64,000 bases of DNA from Parafannyhessea umbonata (GTDB taxonomy: Bacteria; Actinomycetota; Coriobacteriia; Coriobacteriales; Atopobiaceae). The notes under the pieces are model-generated. The model had not been told where the DNA came from, ran no database searches, and saw only the letters and a program-made list of their open reading frames with translations. The DNA is taken from positions 146,014-210,013 of the forward strand of contig NZ_JABAGR010000005.1 of assembly GCF_012844235.1 (NCBI RefSeq). The letters run 5' to 3'. Shown in pieces: positions 27,475 to 36,457 of the stretch (positions within the stretch are counted from its first letter, which is position 1; every line of letters begins with the position of its first letter). Position numbers and translations under genes: made by a program.

Positions 27475-29217
27475 TTGCGTGAGCTGCTGATGGGGTACCT
27501 GCGGGGATACCGCGGGCGCGTGACCGTGGGCATGGCGGCAAAGGTGGTCGAGGTCGTGTTCGACCTCATGACGCCCATGATCGTGGCGCGCATGATAGAC
27601 GTGGGCGTCGCGCACCACGACGCCCGCTACGTGCTGAGGATGGGCGCGCTGCTGGTGTGCCTTGCGTGCGTGGGCTACTGCTTCACGCTGGTGTGCCAGA
27701 GGATGGCGGCCCTGGTATCGCAGGGCGTGGGGACGGACCTGCGCAATGCGCTCTTCAAGAAGACGATGGAGCTCTCTGCCGAGGACGTGGACCGCTTTGG
27801 CACGCCGTCGCTCACCACGCGCATCACGAACGACGTGAACCAGGTGCAGGTGGCGATCGCCCTTGGCATCCGTCAGCTCATACGCTGGCCGTTTTTGGCC
27901 GTGGGCTCCATGGTGGCAGCGCTTCTCATCGACTTTAAGCTGGGCTGCATATTCCTTCTGTGCACGCCGCTCATAGGGCTCGTGTTCTGGTTTGTGATGT
28001 CGCGCGCGGTGCCGTATTTCAGACAGATGCAAACGCGCCTTGACCGCGTGAGCCTCATCACGCGGGAGTCGCTCTCCGGCGTGCGCGTGATCCGCGCGTT
28101 CCGCCGCGAGAAGGACGAGTTTGCCCGCTTCCGCCGCGCCGCCAACGACCAGGCTGCCACGGCCGTCGCCGCGGGCAGGCTGACGGCGCTTTTGAGCCCG
28201 GCGACGTTCGTGGTGCTGAACGCGGGCGTGGTCGCGATCCTGTGGAGCGGCGCGTTTCGCGTGAGCGTGGGCGACCTCACGCAGGGCGAGGTCATGGCGT
28301 TCGTGAACTACATGACGCAGACGCTGCTTGCTGTGGCGTACGTGGCGAACCTCGTGGTCACGTTCACCCGCGGGTCGGCCTCTGCGCAGCGCGTCATGGA
28401 GGTGCTGGACGCGAGCCCGGCCCTTGCGCAGGCTGAGGCGGGCCGCGTGGAGCCGCCCGCGCGCGGCGAGGCGCCGGCCGTGAGCCTGGACGACGCCACG
28501 TTCTGCTACGCGGGGTCGTCGCAGCCGGCCCTCGCGCACGTGACGCTCGACGTGCGCGAGGGCGAGACCTTGGGCATCATCGGCGGCACGGGGTCGGGCA
28601 AGTCCACGCTCGTGCAGCTGCTGCCGCGCCTGTACGACGCCACGTCCGGCAGCGTGAGCGTGCTCGGGCGCGACGTGCGCGAATGGCCGCTTGACCAGCT
28701 GCGCGCCACCGTCGCCATCGTGCCGCAGCGTGCGTCGCTCATGACGGGGACTATCCGCTCTAACCTGACGTGGCGAAAGCCGGACGCCACTGACGACGAG
28801 CTGTGGGCGGCACTCGAGCTTGCGCAGGCGGCAGACTTCGTGCGCGCGAAGCCGGCCGGCCTGGACGAGCCGGTGGAGGCAGACGGCAAGAACTTCAGCG
28901 GCGGACAGCGGCAGCGGCTCACCATCGCGCGCGCCCTCGTGGGGTCGCCGCGCGTCGTGGTGCTGGACGACTCCGCCTCCGCGCTCGACTTCGCGACGGA
29001 CGCGCGCCTGAGGCAGGCCCTGGCCTCGCTTTCGGGCACGACGACGAGCGTCGTCGTCTCTCAGCGCGTGAGCGCGGTCATGGGTGCCACGAAGGTGCTC
29101 GTGCTGGACCACGGCCGCGTGGCCGGGATCGGCACGCATGCGGAGCTGCTGCGCACGTGTGCGCTGTACCGCGAGATCTGCCTGTCGCAGCTCTCGCCGG
29201 AGGAGGTGTCAGCGTAA
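27475..29217 (+). CDS. ABC exporter half-transporter with non-canonical Walker B
   Basis: Type IV (exporter-fold) half-transporter of 580 residues: six membrane segments, then an ATPase domain with GGTGSGKST, FSGGQRQRLTIARAL and VVVLDDSASALD. The catalytic Glu of Walker B is replaced by Asp, typical of the degenerate half of a heterodimer. The TTG at 27475 follows GGAGGGAAG; the frame runs on to a GTG at 27439. The next gene starts within its stop codon, so this pair probably assembles. Substrate unknown. Confidence 0.9.
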   Translation: MRELLMGYLRGYRGRVTVGMAAKVVEVVFDLMTPMIVARMIDVGVAHHDARYVLRMGALLVCLACVGYCFTLVCQRMAALVSQGVGTDLRNALFKKTMELSAEDVDRFGTPSLTTRITNDVNQVQVAIALGIRQLIRWPFLAVGSMVAALLIDFKLGCIFLLCTPLIGLVFWFVMSRAVPYFRQMQTRLDRVSLITRESLSGVRVIRAFRREKDEFARFRRAANDQAATAVAAGRLTALLSPATFVVLNAGVVAILWSGAFRVSVGDLTQGEVMAFVNYMTQTLLAVAYVANLVVTFTRGSASAQRVMEVLDASPALAQAEAGRVEPPARGEAPAVSLDDATFCYAGSSQPALAHVTLDVREGETLGIIGGTGSGKSTLVQLLPRLYDATSGSVSVLGRDVREWPLDQLRATVAIVPQRASLMTGTIRSNLTWRKPDATDDELWAALELAQAADFVRAKPAGLDEPVEADGKNFSGGQRQRLTIARALVGSPRVVVLDDSASALDFATDARLRQALASLSGTTTSVVVSQRVSAVMGATKVLVLDHGRVAGIGTHAELLRTCALYREICLSQLSPEEVSA

Positions 29218-31067
29218 TGGCCAACCCGTATGCCGCGGGGGCATCCGCCTCCGCAACCATGTCGAACGTGCGCGGAAACGTGGGCGGCACAGACCCCAAC
29301 CAGGGGATGGACGTTGCGGGCTACGGCGTGGGCACGGTGCTGCGCCGCGTCATGCGCTACGTGCGGCCGCACCTGACGCTTCTGGTCGCCGCGTTTGTGG
29401 CCTCCGCCGCGTCCGTCGTGCTGCAGCTGTACGTGCCCGTGCTCATAGGCAACGCCATCGACTGCATGGTCGCCGCCGGCCGCGTGGACTTCGCGCGCCT
29501 GGCGCCCGTGCTCAGGCGGCTCGCCGTTGTGGTGGCCGCCGCGGGCGCGTGCCAGTGGGTGCAGGGCTACTGCACGAACCGACTCTCGTACAACACGGCG
29601 CGCGACCTGCGCGTGGACGCGTACGGCAAGCTCGACCGCCTGCCGCTGTCGTTCGTGGACTCGCACTCCCACGGCGATTTGCTGTCCCGCGTCATAAACG
29701 ACGTGGACCAGGTGAGCGACGGCCTGCTGCAGGGCTTCACACAGCTGTTCAACGGCGTCGCCACCATCGTGGGAACCATCGCGTTCATGCTGTCCATATC
29801 CGTGCCCGTCGCGCTCGTAGTCATCCTGCTCACGCCGCTGTCCGTGCTCGCGGCCGGGCTCATCACGCGCAAGTCCGCCTCTTCGTTCGCGGCGCAGCAG
29901 GCGCTGCAGGGCGAGCTCGGCGGTTTTGCGGAGGAGGTCATCGGCAACCAGAAGCTCGTGACGGCGTTCGCGCACGCGCCGGCGGACGTCGCGACGTTCG
30001 GCCGCGTGAACGCGGAGCTGTACGAGAAGGGCGTGCGTGCGCAGTTCATAAGCAGCCTCAGCAACCCCTCCACCAGGCTCGTGAACAACGTCACGTACGC
30101 CGCGGTCGCCATCGCGGGCTGCGCGAGCGTCATCACCGGCTGGCCCACGCCGCTTTCCGTGGGCCAGGTGCAGAGCTTCCTCTCGTACGCGAACCAGTAC
30201 ATGAAGCCGTTCAACGAGATCTCCGCCGTCGTGACGCAGGTGCAGACCGCGTTCGCTTCCGCGCGGCGCCTGCTCGCGCTCATGGATGCCGCGGAGGAGA
30301 AGCCGGACGCCGCGGACGCGGGGGAGCTTCCCGCCCCACGGGGCGAGCTCGAGCTGGACCACGTGTTCTTCTCGTACAGGAAGGACCGTCCGCTTTTGCG
30401 GGACGTGTGCATACACGTGCCGGCCGGCAAGCGCTTTGCGCTGGTGGGGCCCACCGGCTGCGGCAAGACGACCCTCATCAACCTTCTGCTGCGGTTCTAC
30501 GACGTGGACGGCGGCACCATCACGCTCGACGGCATGGACACGCGCGGCCTCACGCGGCAGAGCCTGCGCTCCGCGTTCGGCATGGTGCTGCAAGAGACGT
30601 GGCTGTTCGAGGGCACGGTACGCGACAATATAGCGTACGGCATGCCGGACGCCACGGACGAGCAGGTGGTGGCCGCCGCGAAGCGCGCCCATGCGCACAA
30701 GTTCATCATGCAGCTGCCCCAGGGCTACCAGACGATGGTGGGCGAGGGCGGAGGCGCCCTTTCGCAGGGGCAGCGCCAGCTGCTGTGCATCGCCCGCGTC
30801 ATGATGTGCGACCCTGCGGTGCTGCTGCTGGACGAGGCGACGAGCTCCATCGACACCCGCACGGAGCTGCAGGTGCAGGACGCGTTCGACCGCATGATGG
30901 AAGGCCGCACGTCGCTCGTGGTGGCGCACAGGCTCTCGACCGTGCGCAACGCGGACTGCATTATCGTCATGCGCGACGGCCGAGTGGTGGAGAAGGGCAC
31001 GCACGAGGAGCTGCTGGCCGCCGGCGGGTTCTATCGCGACCTCTACCAGAGCCAGTTCGCCCGCTAG
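29217..31067 (+). CDS. ABC exporter half-transporter, canonical partner
   Basis: 616 residues. A 45-residue Gly/Asn/Ala-rich N-terminal extension precedes six membrane segments. The ATPase domain has GPTGCGKTT, a signature of LSQGQRQLLCIARV (Q replacing the second G) and VLLLDEATSSID with an intact catalytic Glu. The combination of an Asp Walker B upstream and an altered signature here is the pattern expected if one of the two nucleotide sites is degenerate. Its ATG overlaps the upstream TAA. Confidence 0.9.
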   Translation: MANPYAAGASASATMSNVRGNVGGTDPNQGMDVAGYGVGTVLRRVMRYVRPHLTLLVAAFVASAASVVLQLYVPVLIGNAIDCMVAAGRVDFARLAPVLRRLAVVVAAAGACQWVQGYCTNRLSYNTARDLRVDAYGKLDRLPLSFVDSHSHGDLLSRVINDVDQVSDGLLQGFTQLFNGVATIVGTIAFMLSISVPVALVVILLTPLSVLAAGLITRKSASSFAAQQALQGELGGFAEEVIGNQKLVTAFAHAPADVATFGRVNAELYEKGVRAQFISSLSNPSTRLVNNVTYAAVAIAGCASVITGWPTPLSVGQVQSFLSYANQYMKPFNEISAVVTQVQTAFASARRLLALMDAAEEKPDAADAGELPAPRGELELDHVFFSYRKDRPLLRDVCIHVPAGKRFALVGPTGCGKTTLINLLLRFYDVDGGTITLDGMDTRGLTRQSLRSAFGMVLQETWLFEGTVRDNIAYGMPDATDEQVVAAAKRAHAHKFIMQLPQGYQTMVGEGGGALSQGQRQLLCIARVMMCDPAVLLLDEATSSIDTRTELQVQDAFDRMMEGRTSLVVAHRLSTVRNADCIIVMRDGRVVEKGTHEELLAAGGFYRDLYQSQFAR

Positions 31068-31153
31068 CCGAGGCCTTGCCCCCATCGTTCCCGCGCGCGC
31101 TAGCATATGGACCGCCGGATGACCCGGACGCACCATTGCAGGACGGAGGACCG

Positions 31154-32641
31154 ATGGACGGTACCATAGTTTATGACGCGCTCGTGATAGGCGCCGGGGT
31201 GAGCGGGTGCTCCATAGCCCGCGAGCTCAGCCGCCTGGACGGACGCTTCCTTGTGCTGGAGGCGGAGGACGACGTGTGCGCCGGCACGTCGAAGGCGAAC
31301 TCCGCCATCGTGCACGCTGGCTTCGACGCCAAGACCGGCACGCTCATGGCGAGGCTCAACGTGGAGGGAAACGCGCTCTTTCCGCAGCTTGCGCGCGAGC
31401 TGGGCTTTGCGTTCGACCGCATTGGCTCGCTCGTGGTCTGCACGGACGAGAAGGACATGCCCGCGCTCGAGGCACTTCTGGAGCGCGGCCGCGCAAACGG
31501 CGTGCCGGAGCTTCGCATCGTGGGGCGCGAGGAGCTCGTGCGCATGGAGCCGAACATCGCGGACGGTGCCGTCGCGGCGCTGTGGGCGCCCACGGCCGGC
31601 ATCTGCGACCCGTTTGCGCTCACGGCCGCGCTGGCGGAGAGCGCCGCCACAAACGGCGTGAGCTTCCGATTTGACGCGCGGGTCACGGCGGTGGAGCCCG
31701 TGACGCTGGAAGGCGGCGCGCCTGGCTGGAAGGTGACGGCCGGCGGCGACGCGTTCTTCTCGCGCGTGGTCATAAATGCGGCCGGCGTGTACGCGGACCA
31801 GATCCACAACATGGTGAGCGCAGACACGCTCACGATAGTGCCGCGCCGCGGCGAGTACGAGCTGCTGGACACCACGGCCGGCGGCCACGTGCGCCACACC
31901 GTGTTCATGCTGCCCACCAAGATGGGCAAGGGCGTACTCGTGACGCCCACGGTCCACGGCAACCTGCTGGTGGGACCCACCGCTGACGACATCGACGACA
32001 AGCGCGGCACCCAGACCACGCCGGCCGGCCTTGAGGCCGTGCGCCGCAAGAGCGCCCTCACGGTGAGGGACATCCCGTTCCGCGAGACCATCACGTCGTT
32101 TTCGGGCCTTCGCGCGCACCAGCCGGGCCACGAGTTCATCATAGGGCCCGTCGCGGGCGCGCCGGGATTCCTGGACTGCGCCGGCATCGAGAGCCCGGGC
32201 CTCACGGCGAGCCCCGCGATCGGCCGCATGGTGGCCGCGCAGGCAAACGACATACTGGGCCTGCCGCGCAACCAGAGCTTCGAGCCGCGGCGCCGCCCCA
32301 TCCCAGACCTCAAGCGCATAGGCCAGGGCGAGTGGGAGCGCCTGATAGAGAGCGACCCGGCGTACGGCACCATCGTGTGCCGCTGCTGTCGCGTGAGCGA
32401 GGCCCAGATCCGCGATGCGTGCCGCCGCGTGCCGGGGGCGCGCTCGCTGGACGGCGTGAAGCACCGCACCGGCGCGTGCATGGGCCGCTGCCAGGCGGGC
32501 TTCTGCACGCCGCGCATCATGGAGATCCTTGCAGAGGAGGTCGATGGCCTTTCCATGGAGGACGTCACGAAGTGCGGTCCGGGCTCGCGCATGGTCGTGG
32601 GCCACGACAAGCAGGCGGAAGGGGGCGAGCGCCATGACTAG
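31154..32641 (+). CDS. FAD-dependent dehydrogenase with C-terminal BFD-like [2Fe-2S] domain (GlpA-like)
   Basis: 495 residues. A dinucleotide-binding motif (ALVIGAGVSGCSIARELS) opens a DAO-type FAD domain like GlpA/GlpD and L-2-hydroxyglutarate dehydrogenases. The C-terminal 100 residues contain VCRCCRVSEAQIRDAC and GACMGRCQAGFC, the four-cysteine pattern of a BFD-like [2Fe-2S] domain. With the next two genes it forms a conserved three-gene set reminiscent of anaerobic glycerol-3-phosphate dehydrogenase; the actual substrate is not proven. GGAGGACCG precedes the ATG. Confidence 0.85.
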   Translation: MDGTIVYDALVIGAGVSGCSIARELSRLDGRFLVLEAEDDVCAGTSKANSAIVHAGFDAKTGTLMARLNVEGNALFPQLARELGFAFDRIGSLVVCTDEKDMPALEALLERGRANGVPELRIVGREELVRMEPNIADGAVAALWAPTAGICDPFALTAALAESAATNGVSFRFDARVTAVEPVTLEGGAPGWKVTAGGDAFFSRVVINAAGVYADQIHNMVSADTLTIVPRRGEYELLDTTAGGHVRHTVFMLPTKMGKGVLVTPTVHGNLLVGPTADDIDDKRGTQTTPAGLEAVRRKSALTVRDIPFRETITSFSGLRAHQPGHEFIIGPVAGAPGFLDCAGIESPGLTASPAIGRMVAAQANDILGLPRNQSFEPRRRPIPDLKRIGQGEWERLIESDPAYGTIVCRCCRVSEAQIRDACRRVPGARSLDGVKHRTGACMGRCQAGFCTPRIMEILAEEVDGLSMEDVTKCGPGSRMVVGHDKQAEGGERHD

Positions 32642-34007
32642 CATGGCCACAGGCGCACATGCCGGCGCCACTGCCGGCGCGGGAGAGAAGGGCGGTACCG
32701 CGGCCGCGGCCGTTCCGGAGCTCGAGCGCGACATCGTGATCGTGGGCGGGGGATCGGCTGGCCTTGCCGCCGCCATCGCCGCGCATGACGCCGGCGTCGC
32801 GTCCGTGCTGGTGCTGGAGCGCGAGCCTCAGCTGGGCGGCATCCTCAACCAGTGCATCCACAACGGCTTTGGCCTCCACACGTTCAAGGAGGAGCTCACG
32901 GGCCCGGAGTACGCGGCCCGCTACGTGGCGAAGGCGCGCGAGCGCAACATCGAGCACATGCTCAGGACCACGGTGCTCGACGTGTCGCCCGGGCGCGTGG
33001 TGACGGCCGTCAACGCGGAGCGAGGCATCTTCCGCGTGCGTGCCGGCGCCGTGGTGCTTGCCATGGGCTGCCGCGAGCGCCCGCGCGGCGCGCTTAACAT
33101 CTGCGGCACGCGCCCGGCCGGCGTGTACACGGCCGGCACCGCGCAGCGCCTGGTAAACATCGACGGCCTGCTGCCGGGGCGCGAGGTCGTGATCCTGGGC
33201 TCCGGCGACATCGGCCTCATCATGGCGCGCAGGCTCACGTTGGAGGGCGCGCATGTGGCGTGCGTCGCGGAGCTCATGCCGTACTCCGGCGGCCTCAAGC
33301 GCAACATCGTGCAGTGCCTGGACGACTTTGGCATACCGCTCAAGCTCTCGCACACCGTGGTGAACGTGGAGGGCGAGCGCCGCGTGGAGGCCGTCACCAT
33401 CGCGCGGGTGGATGATCACCTGCGGCCCATACCCGGCACGGAGGTGCGCTACCCGTGCGACACGCTGCTGCTTTCCGTGGGGCTTCTGCCAGAAAACGAG
33501 CTCAGCCGCCAGGCCGGCGTGCGCATAAACCCCGTCACGCGCGGCGCGTTCGTGAACGACCAGCTCATGACCAGCGTCCCGGGCGTGTTTGCGTGCGGCA
33601 ACGTGCTGCACGTGCACGACCTGGTGGATTACGTGAGCGAGGAGAGCGCCCACGCCGGCGCGTGCGCCGCGCGCTACATGCAAGGGGCGGCCGGCCTTGC
33701 CGCGGGCGAGAAGGACCTCCCCGGCGCCGCGACGGAGCTCGCCATCGAGGCCACGGGCGGCGTGCGCTACACCGTGCCCTCGTTCGTCTCGCCCGGACGC
33801 ATGGACGATTCGCTGAGGCTGCGCTTTCGTGTGGGGGCGGTCTACCAAAACCGCTACGTGTCCGTCTACGTGGGCGACCGCCGCGTGACGCATCGCCGCA
33901 AGCCCGTGATGGCGCCGGGCGAGATGCAGGAGGTCACGCTGAGGCGGGCCGACCTTGCGGACGCCCGCCCCGGGGATGTCGTCCGCGTTCTTCTGGAGGA
34001 TGAGTAG
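32634..34007 (+). CDS. NAD(P)/FAD-dependent oxidoreductase, partner of the GlpA-like dehydrogenase
   Basis: 457 residues. After a 35-residue Ala/Gly-rich extension (with GAGEKGG), IVIVGGGSAGLAAAIAAHDAG binds FAD, and EVVILGSGDIGLIMARRL is the second nucleotide-binding motif. FACGNVLHVHDLVDYV is the C-terminal FAD site. The domain order matches pyridine nucleotide-disulfide oxidoreductases without an obvious CxxxxC redox pair. It overlaps the upstream gene by 8 bases and is followed one base later by a DUF1667 gene, so it probably hands electrons between the dehydrogenase and an acceptor. Confidence 0.83.
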   Translation: MTSMATGAHAGATAGAGEKGGTAAAAVPELERDIVIVGGGSAGLAAAIAAHDAGVASVLVLEREPQLGGILNQCIHNGFGLHTFKEELTGPEYAARYVAKARERNIEHMLRTTVLDVSPGRVVTAVNAERGIFRVRAGAVVLAMGCRERPRGALNICGTRPAGVYTAGTAQRLVNIDGLLPGREVVILGSGDIGLIMARRLTLEGAHVACVAELMPYSGGLKRNIVQCLDDFGIPLKLSHTVVNVEGERRVEAVTIARVDDHLRPIPGTEVRYPCDTLLLSVGLLPENELSRQAGVRINPVTRGAFVNDQLMTSVPGVFACGNVLHVHDLVDYVSEESAHAGACAARYMQGAAGLAAGEKDLPGAATELAIEATGGVRYTVPSFVSPGRMDDSLRLRFRVGAVYQNRYVSVYVGDRRVTHRRKPVMAPGEMQEVTLRRADLADARPGDVVRVLLEDE

Positions 34008-34008
34008 C

Positions 34009-34380
34009 ATGTCGCAGGAAGAGAAGAGCGTCACGCTCACGTGCATACGCTGCCCCAAGGGCTGCCAGGTGACGGTGACGCTGGCGGGCGGCGAGGTCGC
34101 GGCCGTCACGGGCAACGGCTGCCCGCGTGGCGACGCGTACGCACGCAAGGAGGTGACGGACCCCACGCGCGTGGTGACGACGGTGGTGCCCGTGAGGGGG
34201 TCTGACGTTGCGCGCATGGTATCGGTCAAGACCGCGGGCGACGTGCCGAAGGCGAAGGTGCTGGACGTTGTGCGCGCGCTTTCCGACGTGAGCATGGCGG
34301 CGCCGGTGCACATTGGCGACGTGGTGCTTGCAGACGTCTGCGGCACGGGCGTGGACGTGATCGCCACGAAGGACGTGTAG
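34009..34380 (+). CDS. DUF1667 protein
   Basis: 123 residues. CIRCPKGCQ near the N-terminus and GNGCPRGDAYA give four cysteines in the DUF1667 pattern, followed by the conserved RVVTTVVPVRG segment. DUF1667 genes regularly follow this type of dehydrogenase/oxidoreductase pair, so a small iron-sulfur or metal-binding subunit is likely. It starts one base after the upstream stop. Confidence 0.82.
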   Translation: MSQEEKSVTLTCIRCPKGCQVTVTLAGGEVAAVTGNGCPRGDAYARKEVTDPTRVVTTVVPVRGSDVARMVSVKTAGDVPKAKVLDVVRALSDVSMAAPVHIGDVVLADVCGTGVDVIATKDV

Positions 34381-34443
34381 CGGCGGCCGTGCCTCTACGC
34401 ATCGCGCCCTGCGGCCCCACGTCACGCGGCCCTAAAAAAGATC

Positions 34444-34761
34444 CTACAGCGCTTCCCAGCGGCAGCGTCGCATGTCGACCCTGCCGCTGGGCGTAAACGC
34501 AACGCCCTCGTCTTCCAGCATGGCGCGCTGGGTGCCCTCTCCGCCAAACGCGAACCCCGGAGCCAGGGACCCGTCCGCAAACACCACGCGGTGGCACGGC
34601 ACGCCGCCGGCAACGCCGGGGCTCGCGTGCATGGCAAACCCTACGTAGCGGGCCTTGCGTGGCTCTCCCATCATCGCGGCCACCTGCCCGTACGTCGCCA
34701 CGCGCCCGCGCGGGATCTGTCGCACCACAGCGTATGCGCGTTCGAAAAAGCCCTCGTCCAT
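34444..34761 (-). CDS. MGMT-family (alkyltransferase-like) protein, short form
   Basis: 105 residues corresponding only to the DNA-binding domain of O6-alkylguanine-DNA alkyltransferase. IPRGRVATYGQVAAMMG is the helix-turn-helix region and GGVPCHRVVFADG has an active-site cysteine (PCHR), unlike ATL proteins with Trp. It lacks the usual N-terminal domain. The ATG at 34761 is preferred (GGGAG upstream); the frame extends to 34917 but would overlap the divergent thioesterase gene. Confidence 0.8.
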   Translation of the reverse strand: MDEGFFERAYAVVRQIPRGRVATYGQVAAMMGEPRKARYVGFAMHASPGVAGGVPCHRVVFADGSLAPGFAFGGEGTQRAMLEDEGVAFTPSGRVDMRRCRWEAL

Positions 34762-34832
34762 GTTGCTCCCATCTGCTATGTTTGCTACGTACCATATCCC
34801 ACGGCCCGTGCCGTGCCAACCAAAAGGACAGC

Positions 34833-35366
34833 ATGACGGAAAGCGACCTAAGCCAACTCGTGAGCCAGACCACGGCGCCGCAAGAGACGCGCCCCCTGAG
34901 ATCGCAGGAGCGCTCACGCACGCGCGCGACGCACACCGTGGTCCACGGCGACATGAACGGTGAGAACCGCCTGTTTGGCGGACGCCTCATGGAGTGGATA
35001 GACGAGGCCGCGGGCATAGCCGCGCGCAGGCACTGCGGCGGGTCCGTCACCACGGCGTGCGTGGACAGCCTCGTGTTCAAGAATCCCGCCTACCTCAACG
35101 AGATAGTGGTCATCGACGCGTACGTCACGTATGTGGGCAAGACGTCGCTCGAGGTTCGCGTGGACTCCTACGTGGAGGACGTCGCGACGGGGGAGCGCAA
35201 GCAGATCAACGTGGCGTACCTCACGGAGGTCTGCGTGGGGGAGGACGAGCGACCCCGGCGCATACCGTTTGGCCTGAAGCTCGAAACTGACGAACAGCGA
35301 AACGAGTGGCACATGGCCCAGATTCGCAAGATGATCCGCCGCGAGCGCCAGGAGCAGGGCATCTAG
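34833..35366 (+). CDS. Acyl-CoA thioesterase, hotdog fold
   Basis: 177 residues of the cytosolic acyl-CoA hydrolase (BACH/YciA) type. HTVVHGDMNGENRLFGGRLMEWIDEAAGIAA contains the conserved N-x-x-G-x-x-GG-x-x-x-x-D-E catalytic segment. VDSLVFKNPAYLNEIV and YVTYVGKTSLEVRV complete the hotdog fold. It is divergent from the MGMT gene with 71 bases between starts, a shared promoter region. It is the last host gene before the tRNA-Pro insertion site. Confidence 0.87.
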   Translation: MTESDLSQLVSQTTAPQETRPLRSQERSRTRATHTVVHGDMNGENRLFGGRLMEWIDEAAGIAARRHCGGSVTTACVDSLVFKNPAYLNEIVVIDAYVTYVGKTSLEVRVDSYVEDVATGERKQINVAYLTEVCVGEDERPRRIPFGLKLETDEQRNEWHMAQIRKMIRRERQEQGI

Positions 35367-35418
35367 GCTGGCGTTTGGGCGGCGGCGAATGAATTTCGAA
35401 AATAGTCGCAATTTGCGC

Positions 35419-35447
35419 TTGCCCCGTCCTTCTCGTCCTGCTATATT
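35419..35447 (+). promoter_or_regulatory. Promoter of tRNA-Pro
   Basis: TTGCCC (35419-35424) and TATATT (35442-35447) with 17-base spacing, 38 bases upstream of the tRNA. It remains with the left junction, so the disrupted tRNA stays expressed. Confidence 0.6.
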
Positions 35448-35485
35448 ATTCAACCGCAGGCGGGCGCGAGCCCAAGTGCAACAAA

Positions 35486-35601
<116 letters not shown>

Positions 35602-35606
35602 CTTTA

Positions 35607-36117
35607 GGTGTCCTATTTTGTGTCCTATTTGTGTCCTGTAAAACGTGCAACTGGGTTCTTCTGATGTCCCGAAATGTCCTATTTTGCAATAGGGGGAAAC
35701 TCCTCGGCGAACGGTTGCGATACGCGTCTTCGTGCAGTATCGCCACATCAGGAATGCGTCAGTTTGCGCGCCTCTATGGGGCTCCCAAGCCGGCCTGCGC
35801 GCATGAGGTCAGGCCGCCGTTCGACCTCTCGCCTTCGCATAGTGGCTCGCCTGTCGACAAGTGCCCGAGACTCTGCACGCAGCATACGAACCATCGGCCT
35901 GCCTTGTGTATCCTCGGCTTGGGCGCTTGTGAAGGAACCGTGGCGTCCTGGGGGAATTCCCGGCCATTGCGGACGACGCGGACAGCGGGGGACAGGCCGG
36001 CAGACGCGGCCAGAGGCACCGACACCAGCGGATAGCATGCGAATCGTCAGGTAACCCAAGGGCGTCACGCTCCATCCGAGGATGGGAGGTGACACCAGAT
36101 GAGGGAAGGCGACACGC
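35607..36117. other. Non-coding left end with arm-type repeats
   Basis: About 510 bases with no convincing gene on either strand. The first 90 bases contain four TGTCCT(A)TTT-like units (about 35609, 35620, 35632 and 35675). An 18-base stretch at 35621-35638 is identical to 63691-63708 at the other end. Such shared subterminal repeats are typical integrase or excisionase arm sites; that role is inferred. The remainder is mixed-composition sequence. Confidence 0.6.
36064..36093 (+). promoter_or_regulatory. Extended hairpin upstream of the first excisionase-like gene
   Basis: GTCAC...GTGAC encloses CTCCATCC-GA-GGATGGGAG, an almost continuous stem ending about 25 bases before the ATG at 36118. 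It has no T-tract; it may act as an operator or a translational control element. Confidence 0.4.
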
Positions 36118-36318
36118 ATGCAGGAAGAGCAGACACCAGACCTCTCCCGGATGAACCGGCCGCTCAGCACGCAGGAGGTCTCGCGGTACCTCGGGCTCTG
36201 CGAGCGCCAGGTCCTGCGCATGGTCCATAACGGGCAGATCCCAGCAAAGAAGTTCGGCCACAACTGGTACTACTCGCCAAGGAAGATCGCCCAGCTGGTC
36301 GGGATGCTGGACCAATGA
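36118..36318 (+). CDS. Helix-turn-helix excisionase-like protein 1
   Basis: 66 residues. LSTQEVSRYLGLCERQVLRM followed by HNGQIPAKKFGHNWYYSPRKI is the MerR-like HTH_17/excisionase pattern: a recognition helix, then a wing with a conserved basic/aromatic strand. A GGGAAGG site precedes the ATG. First of three similar genes at the end opposite the integrase. Such proteins bend attachment-site DNA during excision or act as small regulators. Confidence 0.72.
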   Translation: MQEEQTPDLSRMNRPLSTQEVSRYLGLCERQVLRMVHNGQIPAKKFGHNWYYSPRKIAQLVGMLDQ

Positions 36319-36457
36319 CGCCGCCCATGGGAGTGGCGTCATGCGTTTTCCGCGAAGGCTGCCGTTGCAGAAGCTTGCAGAAGGCTGTCCCGTGGCCTGC
36401 CGACGGGGGATGCTCCATCCCGCCGTATCCTCGCTGTCGAGGGGCAAGGGGGTCCAG

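Noticed and set aside
34761..34917. Longer form of the MGMT-like protein starting at 34917
   Set aside because: It would run into the divergent thioesterase coding region, and the extra residues lack family resemblance; the internal ATG aligns with the domain start.
36099..36230. Small out-of-frame reading frame starting just before the first excisionase-like gene (ATG after GGGAGGTGAC)
   Set aside because: It overlaps the HTH gene almost entirely and has Arg/Pro/Ala-rich shadow composition; a leader peptide cannot be excluded but is not supported.
35748..36263. 171-codon minus-strand frame at the left end of the element
   Set aside because: It overlaps the excisionase-like gene, lacks a ribosome site and shows no domain.
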